The translations under genes and the position numbers were made by a program. Positions 1 through 6,633 of a stretch of DNA of 10,576 nt are shown in pieces; positions within the stretch are counted from its first letter, which is position 1; the number at the start of each line of letters is the position of its first letter. Below the pieces are notes generated by a model. It worked only from the letters and a program-made list of their open reading frames with translations. It ran no database searches and had not been told where the DNA came from. Origin of the DNA: an uncultured Angelakisella sp. (lineage in GTDB: Bacteria; Bacillota; Clostridia; Oscillospirales; Ruminococcaceae); assembly GCA_937914895.1 (NCBI GenBank), contig CALGIL010000111.1, forward strand, positions 1 to 10,576, read 5' to 3'.

Positions 1-2043
1 CGTGAAATCAACACAACGGATCCGAATTACTACAAGTGGACCCAGTGGATTTTTTTGCAGCTTTATAAAAAAGGCCTTGCCTACAAAAAGGAGATGTCCG
101 TCAACTGGTGCACCTCCTGCAAATGCGTCCTTGCCAACGAAGAGGTGGTGGGCGGCGTCTGCGAGCGCTGCGGCAGCGAGGTGACCCACCGGGTCAAAAG
201 CCAGTGGATGCTCAAAATTACCGAGTACGCCCAGCGCCTTTTGGACGACCTGGACGGCGTGGACTACTTCGAGCGCATCAAGGCGGGGCAGATCAACTGG
301 ATCGGCCGCTCTACCGGCGCGGAGGTGCGCTTTGGCACCACCGCCGGGGACGACCTGACCGTCTATACCACCCGCCCGGACACCCTGTTTGGGGCCACCT
401 ACATGGTCATGTCCCCGGAGCACCCCTACATCCAAAAGTGGGCTGATCAAATCGGCAACATGGACGAAATTCACGCCTACCAGGAATCCGCCGCCAAAAA
501 GTCCGACTTCGAGCGCACCGAGATTGCCAAGGATAAAACCGGGGTGTGCCTCCAGGGGGTCCGGGGCGTCAACCCCGTCAGCAACGAGGAAATTCCCATT
601 TACATTTCGGATTATGTGCTGATGACCTACGGCACCGGGGCCATTATGGCGGTGCCCGGCCACGACGCCCGGGACTGGGAGTTTGCCAAAAAGTTCGGCC
701 TGCCCATTGTCGAGGTGGTGGCGGGCGGGGATGTCCAAAGGGAAGCCTTTACAGACTGCGACACCGGCGTCATGGTCAACTCCGGGTTTTTGGACGGGCT
801 GAGTGTGGAGGAGGCCAAGGAGAAAATCACCCAGTGGCTGTCCGACACCGGCAAAGGACAGCCCAAGGTCAACTTTAAGCTGCGGGACTGGGTCTTTTCC
901 CGCCAGCGCTATTGGGGCGAGCCCATCCCCATCATCCTCTGCGACAAGTGCGGCTATGTGCCCCTGGAGGAGAAGGACCTGCCCCTGACCCTGCCCGACG
1001 TGGAGGTGTACGAGCCCACCGACAGCGGCGAATCCCCCCTGGCCCACGTCACCGACTGGGTCAATGTGGAATGCCCCTGCTGCCACGGCCCCGCCAGGCG
1101 GGAGACTGACACCATGCCCCAGTGGGCGGGCTCCTCCTGGTATTTTCTGCGGTACTGCGACCCCCACAACGACAAGGCGCTGGCCTCCCGGGAGGCGCTG
1201 GACTACTGGATGCCGGTGGACTGGTACAACGGCGGCATGGAGCACACCACCCTGCACCTGCTGTACAGCCGCTTCTGGCATAAGTTTTTGTACGACATCG
1301 GCGTGGTAAGCACCCCGGAGCCCTATGCCAAGCGCACCAGCCACGGCATGATTTTGGGCGAAAACAACGAGAAAATGTCCAAGTCCAAGGGCAACGTGGT
1401 CAACCCCGACGACATTGTCCGGGAATACGGCGCCGACACCATGCGCCTGTACGAGATGTTTATCGGCGACTTTGAAAAGACCGCCCCCTGGTCCGCCAAT
1501 TCCGTCAAGGGCTGCAAGCGGTTTTTGGACCGCACCTGGGCCCTGCTGGACATGACCACGGGGGAGGCGGGGTACTCCCCGGAGCTGGAAAGCGCCTTTC
1601 ATAAGCTCATCAAAAAAGTGGGCGAGGACGTGGAGGTGCTGAAGTTTAACACCGCCATTGCCGCCATGATGACCGTCCTCAACCAGATTTACGACAGGGG
1701 CAGCGTCACTAAGGGGGAGCTGCGCACCTTTATCACCCTCCTGAATCCCTTTGCCCCCCATATCACCGAGGAGATGAACCGGCTGCTGGGCGGCAAGGAC
1801 CTGCTGGTCCGGGCGCCCTGGCCCCGGTACGACCCCGCCAAGTGCGTGGACGAGACGGTGGAGATTGTCATCCAGGTAAGCGGAAAAATCAAGGCGCGCC
1901 TGGTGGTCCCCACCGGGGCCGGCCAGGAGGCGGTGCATACCCTGGCCCTGGCCCAGCCCGCCGTCGCCCAGGCGCTGGAGGGCAAAGCCGTGGTCAAGGA
2001 AATTTTTGTCGGGGGCAAGCTTTTAAATCTTGTGGCAAAATAA
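1..2043 (+). CDS. leuS: Leucyl-tRNA synthetase, 5'-truncated by window edge
   Basis: Cytoplasmic class Ia aminoacyl-tRNA synthetase that charges tRNA-Leu with leucine. The frame is open from base 1 and gives 680 residues before TAA. Bacterial LeuRS is about 800 residues, so roughly 120 N-terminal residues, including the HIGH motif, lie outside the window. Visible in order (fragment numbering): a zinc-knuckle region with C37-x2-C40 and C54-x2-C57; the CP1 editing domain with the threonine-rich [12 protein letters not shown] segment (about 123-134) and [13 protein letters not shown] (D222 and D225 region); the YWGEPIP segment; a second Cys cluster (CDKCG, later CPCC); [11 protein letters not shown]; the KMSKS catalytic loop at 458-462; then the anticodon-binding and C-terminal domains. 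All hallmark motifs are intact. Because the upstream region is missing, a T-box leader cannot be assessed. Identity is essentially certain; the 5' end is not a start codon. Confidence 0.98.
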   Translation, partial: REINTTDPNYYKWTQWIFLQLYKKGLAYKKEMSVNWCTSCKCVLANEEVVGGVCERCGSEVTHRVKSQWMLKITEYAQRLLDDLDGVDYFERIKAGQINWIGRSTGAEVRFGTTAGDDLTVYTTRPDTLFGATYMVMSPEHPYIQKWADQIGNMDEIHAYQESAAKKSDFERTEIAKDKTGVCLQGVRGVNPVSNEEIPIYISDYVLMTYGTGAIMAVPGHDARDWEFAKKFGLPIVEVVAGGDVQREAFTDCDTGVMVNSGFLDGLSVEEAKEKITQWLSDTGKGQPKVNFKLRDWVFSRQRYWGEPIPIILCDKCGYVPLEEKDLPLTLPDVEVYEPTDSGESPLAHVTDWVNVECPCCHGPARRETDTMPQWAGSSWYFLRYCDPHNDKALASREALDYWMPVDWYNGGMEHTTLHLLYSRFWHKFLYDIGVVSTPEPYAKRTSHGMILGENNEKMSKSKGNVVNPDDIVREYGADTMRLYEMFIGDFEKTAPWSANSVKGCKRFLDRTWALLDMTTGEAGYSPELESAFHKLIKKVGEDVEVLKFNTAIAAMMTVLNQIYDRGSVTKGELRTFITLLNPFAPHITEEMNRLLGGKDLLVRAPWPRYDPAKCVDETVEIVIQVSGKIKARLVVPTGAGQEAVHTLALAQPAVAQALEGKAVVKEIFVGGKLLNLVAK

Positions 2044-2076
2044 CCACAGAACGCCCCCCGGCTTTCGGGGAAGTAC

Positions 2077-2106
2077 TTGACATGGGAAAAGCGGGTATTG
2101 TATAAT
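2077..2106 (+). promoter_or_regulatory. Consensus sigma-A promoter of rpsU
   Basis: A perfect -35 TTGACA (2077-2082) and a perfect -10 TATAAT (2101-2106) are separated by 18 bases. The expected transcription start is near 2112-2114, giving a leader of about 65 bases before the rpsU ATG at 2178. It sits 33 bases after the leuS stop, so rpsU need not depend on leuS transcription. Both hexamers being perfect is typical of highly expressed translation genes. The motif is seen directly; activity is inferred. Confidence 0.9.
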
Positions 2107-2112
2107 CAAAGA

Positions 2113-2177
2113 TGATATCTTGTGCCGATGCACTGGGATATAACTCCGGCCGTATGGCGTGGGGAGGGAAGAAGTAA
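2113..2177 (+). promoter_or_regulatory. Structured rpsU leader with possible Shine-Dalgarno sequestration
   Basis: The predicted 5' untranslated RNA can fold into two consecutive hairpins. Hairpin 1 pairs 2115-2119 with 2137-2141, can add two G-U pairs, and continues through GTGC (2122-2125) with GCAC (2130-2133) around a CGAT loop. Hairpin 2 pairs CTCC (2144-2147) with GGAG (2163-2166) and GCC (2149-2151) with GGC (2156-2158) around GTAT. The second hairpin would bury part of the Shine-Dalgarno GGGGAGGG (2161-2168), which lies about 10 bases ahead of ATG 2178. The pairing is worked out by eye, with no energy calculation. A regulatory role, such as autocontrol by S21, is speculation. Confidence 0.4.
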
Positions 2178-2354
2178 ATGGCAGAAATCAGAATCAAGGA
2201 TAACGAATCTTTGGACAGCGCTTTAAGACGCTTCAAAAGATCCTGCGCCAAAAGCGGTGTTCTGGCGGAGGCGCGTAAAAGAGAGCACTATGAGAAGCCT
2301 TCTGTGAAACGCAAAAAGAAATCCGAGGCTGCTCGTAAACGTAAATTTAAGTAA
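2178..2354 (+). CDS. rpsU: 30S ribosomal protein S21
   Basis: A 58-residue basic protein starting [20 protein letters not shown] and ending in a lysine/arginine-rich tail ([15 protein letters not shown]). This is the standard size and sequence pattern of bacterial S21. S21 is a small-subunit protein near the platform and the anti-Shine-Dalgarno end of 16S rRNA, and it supports initiation. The start ATG has a GGGGAGGG ribosome site upstream and a consensus promoter; an intrinsic terminator follows the stop by 16 bases, so it can be a monocistronic unit. Codon use is visibly less GC-rich than its neighbours (AGA, CGT, AAA, TCT, GTT), fitting a highly expressed gene rather than transfer. The ORF is short, but the identification is firm. 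Confidence 0.97.
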   Translation: MAEIRIKDNESLDSALRRFKRSCAKSGVLAEARKREHYEKPSVKRKKKSEAARKRKFK

Positions 2355-2370
2355 TTTGCGCGGGAACAAC

Positions 2371-2409
2371 AATGCGGGCCGTCGTGCCCGCATTTGTTTT
2401 GCTTTTGTG
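2371..2409 (+). terminator. Intrinsic terminator after rpsU
   Basis: A 9-bp perfect stem pairs 2371-2379 (AATGCGGGC) with 2386-2394 (GCCCGCATT) around a 6-base loop (CGTCGT). It is followed by a T-rich run broken by G and C (TTGTTTTGCTTTTG). It lies 16 bases after the rpsU stop, and the next gene starts about 13 bases beyond it. The interrupted T-tract suggests partial termination. No separate promoter for the following gene fits in the gap, so read-through from rpsU probably feeds it. Confidence 0.85.
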
Positions 2410-2421
2410 GGGTGGAAGGTT
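2410..2421 (+). promoter_or_regulatory. Ribosome site that decides the TTG start of yqeG
   Basis: GGGTGGAAGG (2410-2419) is the only purine-rich, Shine-Dalgarno-like run near the start of the YqeG-type gene. It supports the in-frame TTG at 2422. An earlier in-frame TTG at 2356 would place the rpsU terminator stem inside the coding region, and GTG 2407 has no ribosome site. ATG 2464 would remove the conserved YPD N-terminus. The AAGG core is close to the start codon, so the assignment is moderate. Confidence 0.5.
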
Positions 2422-2931
2422 TTGTCGGTTTTTTACCCGGATTATACGTTTTCCCGGATTTTTATGATCCCCTCCTCCTTTTTTCAGGAGCGGGGGATTT
2501 CCACCCTGCTCATCGATGTGGACAACACCCTGACCACCGACAACAACCCCGTCCCCCACGGGGAGGTGCTGGCCTGGCTGGACGCCCAGCGGGCCGCCGG
2601 GCTGCGCCTGTTGGCCCTGTCCAACAACCGCCGGGAGCGCGTGGCCCCCTTTGCGGCCCGGCTGGGGCTGGAATATATTGCGGGCGCCGCAAAGCCGCTG
2701 CCGGCAAAGGTAAACCGCGCGCTGAAAAAAATGGGCATCCTAAAGGGGGAGGCCGCCGTCATCGGCGACCAGCTGTTTACCGACATCCTCTGCGGGCGCC
2801 TGGCGGGCTGCACCACCATTTTGGTGGAGCCCATGGAGCTGGAGGGGTACGGCTTTTTTAAGCTGAAGCGCCCCCTGGAGGAGCGGATTCTCCGGCGGTA
2901 CCGGGCGCGGCGGAAAGGAAGGGGTCTATGA
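2422..2931 (+). CDS. yqeG: YqeG-family HAD IIIA-type phosphatase
   Basis: A cytoplasmic HAD-superfamily phosphatase, 169 residues from TTG 2422; Bacillus YqeG is about 172. Visible motifs are: N-terminal FYPDY (4-8), which matches the family's YPD opening; HAD motif I IDVDNTL with nucleophile D32 and acid/base D34; motif II with S67 (ALSNN); motif III K91 (AAKPLP); and motif IV GDQLFTD with D116 and D121. The C-terminus is basic. The family is related to the mitochondrial phosphatidylglycerophosphate phosphatase Gep4, so a phospholipid phosphatase role is possible but unproven in bacteria. It lacks its frequent Bacillota partners (yqeH, aroE, yhbY) here. Its TGA overlaps the next gene's ATG by four bases (ATGA), implying translational coupling. 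Family is certain; exact start and substrate are not. Confidence 0.92.
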   Translation: MSVFYPDYTFSRIFMIPSSFFQERGISTLLIDVDNTLTTDNNPVPHGEVLAWLDAQRAAGLRLLALSNNRRERVAPFAARLGLEYIAGAAKPLPAKVNRALKKMGILKGEAAVIGDQLFTDILCGRLAGCTTILVEPMELEGYGFFKLKRPLEERILRRYRARRKGRGL

Positions 2932-3800
2932 TCTGGTTTGGGCCGGCGGGGAGCTCCGAAAGCTTTTACGCCATGGGGTACAAGGCCGCTTATCAGTCGC
3001 CGGAATATCTTGCAAAATTCGGCCTGAACGCCTACGAATACCAGTGCGGCAGGGGGGTGCGGGTCAGTCCCGAAGCCGCCGCCAAGCTGAAGGCCGGCAG
3101 CCGGGAGCACGGCATCCGCCTGTCCCTCCACTCGCCCTATTACATCTCCCTTTCCAGCGTGGAGGAGGAGAAGCGCCAGGGCAGCATTCGGTATATCCTC
3201 CAGTCCGCCGCCGCGGCCCGGCTTATGGGCGCGGGCCGGGTGGTGGTCCACTCCGGCTCCGCCGCCAAGCTCCCCCGGGGGGAGGCCCTGGAGCTTGCCA
3301 AGGATACCCTGCGCCGGGCTTTGGACGCCCTGGACGCAGAGGGGCTGGGGGACATCACCCTCTGCCCCGAGACCATGGGTAAGCTGGGCCAGCTGGGCAC
3401 CCTGGAGGAGGTGATGGCCCTGTGCGGGGTGGACGAGCGCCTGATCCCCTGTATCGACTTTGGGCACCTGTACGCCCGCACCCTGGGCGGCCTGCAGACC
3501 CGGGAGGACTTCGAGGCCATTTTCCGCACCATGGACAGCGCCCTGGGCCGGGACCGGATGCGGGTGTTTCACGCCCATTTTTCCAAAATTCAGTACACCG
3601 AAAACGGGGGCGAAAAAATGCACCTCACCTTTGCGGACACCCGGTACGGCCCGGAATTTGAGCCCCTGGCCGAGATGATTCTGAGGTACGGGTGCAGCCC
3701 GGTGATCATCTGCGAATCGGCGGGTACCCAGGCGGAGGACGCCGCCGCCATGAAAACCATGTACGAAGCCAAAAAAAGACAGCTGGAAGCAGCAAATTAG
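2928..3800 (+). CDS. Endonuclease IV-like TIM-barrel protein (AP endonuclease family 2)
   Basis: A 290-residue protein resembling bacterial endonuclease IV (Nfo, about 285 residues), a three-zinc TIM-barrel enzyme that cuts DNA at abasic sites. Candidate zinc ligands fall close to the E. coli numbering: H68 (LHSPYY), H108 (VVHSG), E148 (CPETMG), D177 and H180 (CIDFGH), H215 (HAHFSK), H232 and E263 (IICES). The typical D-R-H ligand pair (E. coli D229 and H231) is replaced by E-K-M-H (E229 to H232), so one metal ligand differs. It therefore belongs to a divergent subgroup, and abasic-site activity is not assured; a sugar isomerase-like fold is the alternative. The start ATG overlaps the yqeG stop and has a strong GGAAGGGG ribosome site. 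It is followed by the peptidase gene after 13 bases, so it is probably in one operon with both. Confidence 0.85.
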   Translation: MIWFGPAGSSESFYAMGYKAAYQSPEYLAKFGLNAYEYQCGRGVRVSPEAAAKLKAGSREHGIRLSLHSPYYISLSSVEEEKRQGSIRYILQSAAAARLMGAGRVVVHSGSAAKLPRGEALELAKDTLRRALDALDAEGLGDITLCPETMGKLGQLGTLEEVMALCGVDERLIPCIDFGHLYARTLGGLQTREDFEAIFRTMDSALGRDRMRVFHAHFSKIQYTENGGEKMHLTFADTRYGPEFEPLAEMILRYGCSPVIICESAGTQAEDAAAMKTMYEAKKRQLEAAN

Positions 3801-3813
3801 GAGGAATATAAGT

Positions 3814-4884
3814 ATGTCTGGCAGAATTGAGAATTTGAGAAAAGTCATGCCCCGCGATGTGGACGCGGTCATCATCGTCTCCGCGCAAAACCGTTATTAC
3901 TTTACCGGGATGCGCTCCTCGGCCGGCACCCTGCTGGTCACCCGGGACGCCAGCTACTTTATCATCGACTTCCGCTATATCGAGCTTGCCAGGCGGACGG
4001 TGCAGGACAGCGAGGTCATCCTTCAGGATAAGCTGGAAACCCAGCTTCGGGAGCTGGCCAGGCGCCACGGCGTCAAGACCGTGGCGGTGGAGACCACCTA
4101 CATGACGGTGGGGGAGAAGGCCCGCATCGCCGGATGGCTTCCGGATGTGGACGTGCTGGAATCCTCCCAGGTGGACAGCGCCATCCTGGGCCTGCGGGCC
4201 CGCAAGGACCAAAAGGAGCTGGAACTGATCCAGGCGGCGCAGAAAATTACCGACGACTGCTTTACCCACATCCAGAGCTTTATTAAGGTGGGCCGCACCG
4301 AGCGGGAGGTCTCCCTGGAAATGCTCCGCTACATGATGGAGCAGGGGGCCGAAAAGCTGGCCTTCGAGACGATCTGCGTCTCCGGGGTCAATTCCAGCCT
4401 GCCCCACGGCGTCCCCAGCGATAAGCCCATTGCCGCCGGGGAGTTTCTCACCATGGACTTTGGCGCCATGGTGGGGGGGTACTGCTCCGACATGACCCGC
4501 ACCGTGGCCGTGGGCCATGTCACCGACGAAATGGACCGGCTGTACCACACCGTGCTGGACGCCCAGCTGAAGGCCATTGCCGCCATCAAGGCGGGGGAGG
4601 TCTTCTCCAAAATTGACGCCGTGGCCCGGGACCTCATCTACGGCGCCGGGTACGAGGGCTGCTTCGGCCACGGCCTGGGCCACAGCGTGGGCCTGGACAT
4701 CCACGAGGAGCCGCGCTTTTCCCCCGTCTGCGGCGAGCACTGCCAGCCCGGTATGATCATCACCGTGGAGCCCGGCATCTACCTGGAGGGGAAATTCGGC
4801 TGCCGCATCGAGGATATGGTGTATATCACTGAGGATTCCGTGCTGGACCTGACCCACAGCCCAAAGGAACTGATTATTTTATAA
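3814..4884 (+). CDS. M24-family Xaa-Pro aminopeptidase/dipeptidase
   Basis: A cytoplasmic two-metal peptidase of 356 residues that removes residues preceding proline. An N-terminal creatinase-like domain (about 1-125) carries NRYYFTGMRSS and FIIDFRY. The C-terminal pita-bread domain carries the five metal ligands: D215 (TMDFGA), D226 (CSDMTRT), H290 (HGLGHSVGLDIHE), E319 (VEPGIYL) and E333 (RIEDMV). H286 and H297 are in their expected second-shell positions. The ATG has a clear AGGAGG site (3799-3804) overlapping the previous stop codon. The neighbouring efp matches the conserved Bacillota pairing yqhT-efp, and both products deal with proline-rich sequences: EF-P during synthesis, the peptidase during peptide breakdown. 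Aminopeptidase versus dipeptidase cannot be settled from sequence. The length is typical and no defect is seen. Confidence 0.94.
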   Translation: MSGRIENLRKVMPRDVDAVIIVSAQNRYYFTGMRSSAGTLLVTRDASYFIIDFRYIELARRTVQDSEVILQDKLETQLRELARRHGVKTVAVETTYMTVGEKARIAGWLPDVDVLESSQVDSAILGLRARKDQKELELIQAAQKITDDCFTHIQSFIKVGRTEREVSLEMLRYMMEQGAEKLAFETICVSGVNSSLPHGVPSDKPIAAGEFLTMDFGAMVGGYCSDMTRTVAVGHVTDEMDRLYHTVLDAQLKAIAAIKAGEVFSKIDAVARDLIYGAGYEGCFGHGLGHSVGLDIHEEPRFSPVCGEHCQPGMIITVEPGIYLEGKFGCRIEDMVYITEDSVLDLTHSPKELIIL

Positions 4885-4932
4885 CAAAGAAGTGCAAAAT
4901 GACAGCATTCCTGAAAAAAGGCCCTAAAAAAC

Positions 4933-4961
4933 TTGCCAAAATGCAGGAAAAATGCTAAGAT
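4933..4961 (+). promoter_or_regulatory. Extended -10 promoter of efp
   Basis: TTGCCA (4933-4938) is followed after 17 bases by TAAGAT (4956-4961), preceded by the extended -10 element TGC (4953-4955). The expected start of transcription is near 4968, about 35 bases before the efp ATG. The surrounding gap (4885-5002) is A-rich compared with the GC-rich genes. No intrinsic terminator is visible between the peptidase gene and this promoter, so read-through from upstream may also contribute. Confidence 0.7.
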
Positions 4962-5002
4962 AACTTGGGTAAGAGAAGAACAAAACATGGAGGGTATTTT
5001 CT

Positions 5003-5560
5003 ATGATTTCTGCCGGTGATTTTCGAAACGGCGTGACCTTCGACATGGACGGCAACGTATATCAGATCATCGAATTCCAGCATGTAAAGCCCGGTAAGGG
5101 CGCCGCCTTTGTCCGTACCAAGATCCGCAATGTCATCAGCGGCGCGGTCACCGAGCGTACCTTCAGCCCCAGCGAAAAATTTCCCACCGCGTTTGTGGAG
5201 CGCAAGGATATGGAGTACCTTTACAACGATGGCGACCTCTACTACTTTATGGACGCCGAAACCTACGAAAATCTCCCCATTTCCAAGGACACTTTGGGGG
5301 ACAACTTTAAGTTTGTCAAGGAAAATACCACCTGCAAGGTGCTGTCCTACAAGGGGAACGTCTTTGGGGTGGAGCCCCCCAACTTTGTGGAACTGAAAAT
5401 TGTGGAGACCGACCCCGGCTTTGCGGGCAACACCGCCACCAACGCCACCAAGCCCGCCGTGCTGGAAACCGGCGCAGAAATCAAGGTTCCGCTGTTCATC
5501 GACCAGGGCGAGGTCATCCGCGTGGATACCCGCACCGGCGAATACATGGAACGCGTTTAA
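5003..5560 (+). CDS. efp: Translation elongation factor P
   Basis: A 185-residue protein, the standard EF-P length. It binds stalled ribosomes between the P and E sites and stimulates peptide bond formation at polyproline stretches. Three beta domains are recognisable: an N-terminal KOW-like domain (about 1-64) and two OB-type domains (about 65-127 and 128-185, ending in the family's [21 protein letters not shown] terminus). The tip loop reads [10 protein letters not shown], with K32 at the position modified in Bacillus by 5-aminopentanol; no modification enzyme is seen in this window. ATG 5003 has GGAGGG (4989-4994) at good spacing and an extended -10 promoter. The next gene starts 21 bases downstream, so they likely share a transcript. 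Confidence 0.98.
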   Translation: MISAGDFRNGVTFDMDGNVYQIIEFQHVKPGKGAAFVRTKIRNVISGAVTERTFSPSEKFPTAFVERKDMEYLYNDGDLYYFMDAETYENLPISKDTLGDNFKFVKENTTCKVLSYKGNVFGVEPPNFVELKIVETDPGFAGNTATNATKPAVLETGAEIKVPLFIDQGEVIRVDTRTGEYMERV

Positions 5561-5581
5561 AAACGAAGGAGGAGCAAATAC

Positions 5582-5986
5582 ATGACTACACTGGAACGTG
5601 TGTCTTACCTGAAGGGCCTTGCCGACGGAATGAAAATGGATGACAGCACCAACGAGGGAAAGCTGCTGCTGAACATCATCGAGGTGCTGGAGGACGTTGC
5701 CATGGATATGGCGGATATGGGCGACGACCTGGTGGGCCTGTCCGACCAGGTGGACGAAATTGACGACGACCTGGCAGCCCTGGAGGAGGACCTCTATGAC
5801 GACATGGAGGATGACGACGACGAGGAGCTGTACGAGGTGGAGTGCCCCAGCTGCGGCGACGTCATCTGCCTGGATGAGGAAATGCTGGACAAGGGCGAAA
5901 TTGAATGCCCCAACTGCGGCGAAAAGCTGGAGTTTGATTTTGAGGATGCCTGTGACTGCGACGAGTGCGGCGGCGGGGATGAATAA
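5582..5986 (+). CDS. CD1247-type acidic zinc-ribbon protein, function unknown
   Basis: A 134-residue, strongly acidic protein. Residues 1-40 form a conserved helical segment (ERVSYLKGLADGMKMD) resembling what is annotated as the CD1247 N-terminal domain in Clostridia. Residues about 41-85 are rich in Asp/Glu with heptad-like hydrophobics (possible coiled coil). Residues 85-118 form a zinc ribbon with C88-x2-C91 and C109-x2-C112. The tail adds three more cysteines, C124, C126 and C129 (CDCDECGGG), which may be an extra metal site. The ribosome site AAGGAGG (5566-5572) is a perfect anti-Shine-Dalgarno match. The gene lies 21 bases after efp, hinting at co-expression with translation functions. 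It is recognised from clostridial homologues by memory, not by search. No enzymatic motif is visible. Confidence 0.85.
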   Translation: MTTLERVSYLKGLADGMKMDDSTNEGKLLLNIIEVLEDVAMDMADMGDDLVGLSDQVDEIDDDLAALEEDLYDDMEDDDDEELYEVECPSCGDVICLDEEMLDKGEIECPNCGEKLEFDFEDACDCDECGGGDE

Positions 5987-6012
5987 GCTACACAGCTGAG
6001 TAAACATGTCTG

Positions 6013-6049
6013 GCAGTCGGTGCGAACGGGGCTTATCCGTGCCGGCTGC
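6013..6049 (+). promoter_or_regulatory. Long hairpin in the leader of the Gx-rnf gene cluster
   Basis: In the 88-base gap between the zinc-ribbon gene and the Gx gene, 6013-6020 pairs with 6042-6049 over eight positions (one G-T wobble). After a one-sided bulge (6021-6025), ACGG (6026-6029) pairs with CCGT (6037-6040) around a seven-base loop. No T-tract follows, so it does not look like an intrinsic terminator. It could be an attenuator, an RNA-stability element or a protein-binding leader. No promoter was convincing in the gap, so whether the rnf operon has its own promoter or depends on read-through from efp is open. It matches no riboswitch I recognise. Confidence 0.45.
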
Positions 6050-6061
6050 TATCCCCTTGTA

Positions 6062-6074
6062 TTGGAGATTTTAT
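6062..6074 (+). promoter_or_regulatory. Ribosome site that decides the Gx-protein start
   Basis: TTGGAGATT (6062-6070) places a GGAG core seven bases before ATG 6075. The upstream in-frame ATG 6006 has no ribosome site and would put the leader hairpin inside coding sequence, giving an N-terminus unlike a membrane protein of this family. The downstream ATG 6111 has only a weak G-rich run. ATG 6075 is therefore chosen. Confidence 0.65.
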
Positions 6075-6611
6075 ATGGACACCAGGAAGACCGACCGGGG
6101 CGGGACCTCCATGCGGCGGCTTACGCTGATGGCGCTGCTGTTTGCCATGGCCATGGTGCTCAGCGTGCTGGAATCGATGCTGCCGGCGCTGCCCATGCTC
6201 CCCCCGGGGGTCAAGCTGGGCCTGTCCAATATTGTCACGATGTACACCCTGTTTGTGCTGGGCCCCGCCAGGGGTTACACCATCGCGGTGCTTAAATCCC
6301 TGTTTGTGCTGCTGGCGGGCCGCGGGCCCGTGGGCGCCGTGCTCAGCCTGGCGGGGGGGCTTTCCTCGGTGACGGTGATGCTGCTGCTGTCCAAGCTGCC
6401 CCCGGTGCGCAAAGATTATTTGCTGCTTAGCATTTTCGGCGCCGCCTTTCACAACCTGGGCCAGCTGGCGGCTTCGGTTTTTGTGGTGGGCACCGTGGAA
6501 ATTCTTCGTTTGTTTCCGCTCCTGATTTTGTCGGGTGTGGGGATGGGGGTTGTCACCGGGCTGATGCTCCGGGTGATTATGCCCCATATCAATAAGCTCT
6601 ATAAGGCTTAA
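6075..6611 (+). CDS. Gx transporter family membrane protein (EetB-like)
   Basis: A 178-residue integral membrane protein of the family annotated 'Gx transporter' or, misleadingly, 'heptaprenyl diphosphate synthase component I'. After a short charged N-terminus, about six hydrophobic segments are seen (roughly 15-35, 49-63, 65-82, 87-105, 115-137, 142-166). The signature PPGVKLGLSN (43-52), a proline-lysine-glycine loop, is the family hallmark and recalls ECF-type substrate-binding subunits. Members commonly sit beside NusG-domain-II and ApbE genes in flavin-based electron transfer clusters; as I recall, Listeria EetB belongs here. It is not the soluble prenyl synthase subunit HepS. It ends 22 bases before rnfC, so it is probably the first gene of the rnf operon. 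A role in feeding electrons or a cofactor precursor to the complex is inference. No EetA-like partner lies in the window. Confidence 0.86.
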   Translation: MDTRKTDRGGTSMRRLTLMALLFAMAMVLSVLESMLPALPMLPPGVKLGLSNIVTMYTLFVLGPARGYTIAVLKSLFVLLAGRGPVGAVLSLAGGLSSVTVMLLLSKLPPVRKDYLLLSIFGAAFHNLGQLAASVFVVGTVEILRLFPLLILSGVGMGVVTGLMLRVIMPHINKLYKA

Positions 6612-6619
6612 TCTGTTTT

Positions 6620-6633
6620 GGAGGGATGTGCAA
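6620..6633 (+). promoter_or_regulatory. Ribosome site that decides the rnfC GTG start
   Basis: GGAGGG (6620-6625) is followed by two in-frame GTG codons at 6628 and 6634. The first is only two bases away, too close for normal initiation. The second has eight bases of spacing. GTG 6634 is therefore preferred, shortening RnfC by two residues relative to the longest reading. Confidence 0.6.

Noticed and set aside
2054..2070. Small hairpin CCCCG-GCTTT-CGGGG after leuS as a terminator
   Set aside because: Only five base pairs and no T-tract follows; the sequence runs directly into the rpsU -35 box. It may slow polymerase but is not a supportable intrinsic terminator.
2422..2448. Promoter TTGTCG - TATACG inside the start of yqeG
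   Set aside because: The spacer is only about 15 bases and both hexamers are poor. It would also force translation from ATG 2464, losing the conserved YPD segment.
2484..3875. 463-codon open frame on the minus strand
   Set aside because: It lies antisense to yqeG and the endonuclease IV-like gene, which have clear motifs and ribosome sites. The translation is low-complexity (Gly/His/Pro/Ala/Arg-rich), as expected from GC-rich codons read backwards.
3706..4857. 383-codon open frame on the minus strand
   Set aside because: Antisense to the M24 peptidase, whose metal ligands are all present on the + strand; repetitive Gly/His/Val composition marks it as a shadow.
4955..6007. 350-codon open frame on the minus strand
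   Set aside because: Antisense to efp and the zinc-ribbon gene; rich in His/Val/Leu from reversed Asp/Glu codons, with no ribosome site or motif.
6013..6049. FMN or other known riboswitch ahead of the rnf cluster, tempting because of the flavin genes
   Set aside because: None of the conserved core sequences I know for FMN, TPP, cobalamin, preQ1, THF or ZTP riboswitches can be seen; only a single bulged hairpin is present.
6006..6074. Longer Gx protein starting at ATG 6006
   Set aside because: There is no ribosome site, the extension covers the leader hairpin, and the added residues are unlike the family. ATG 6075 has a well-spaced GGAG.
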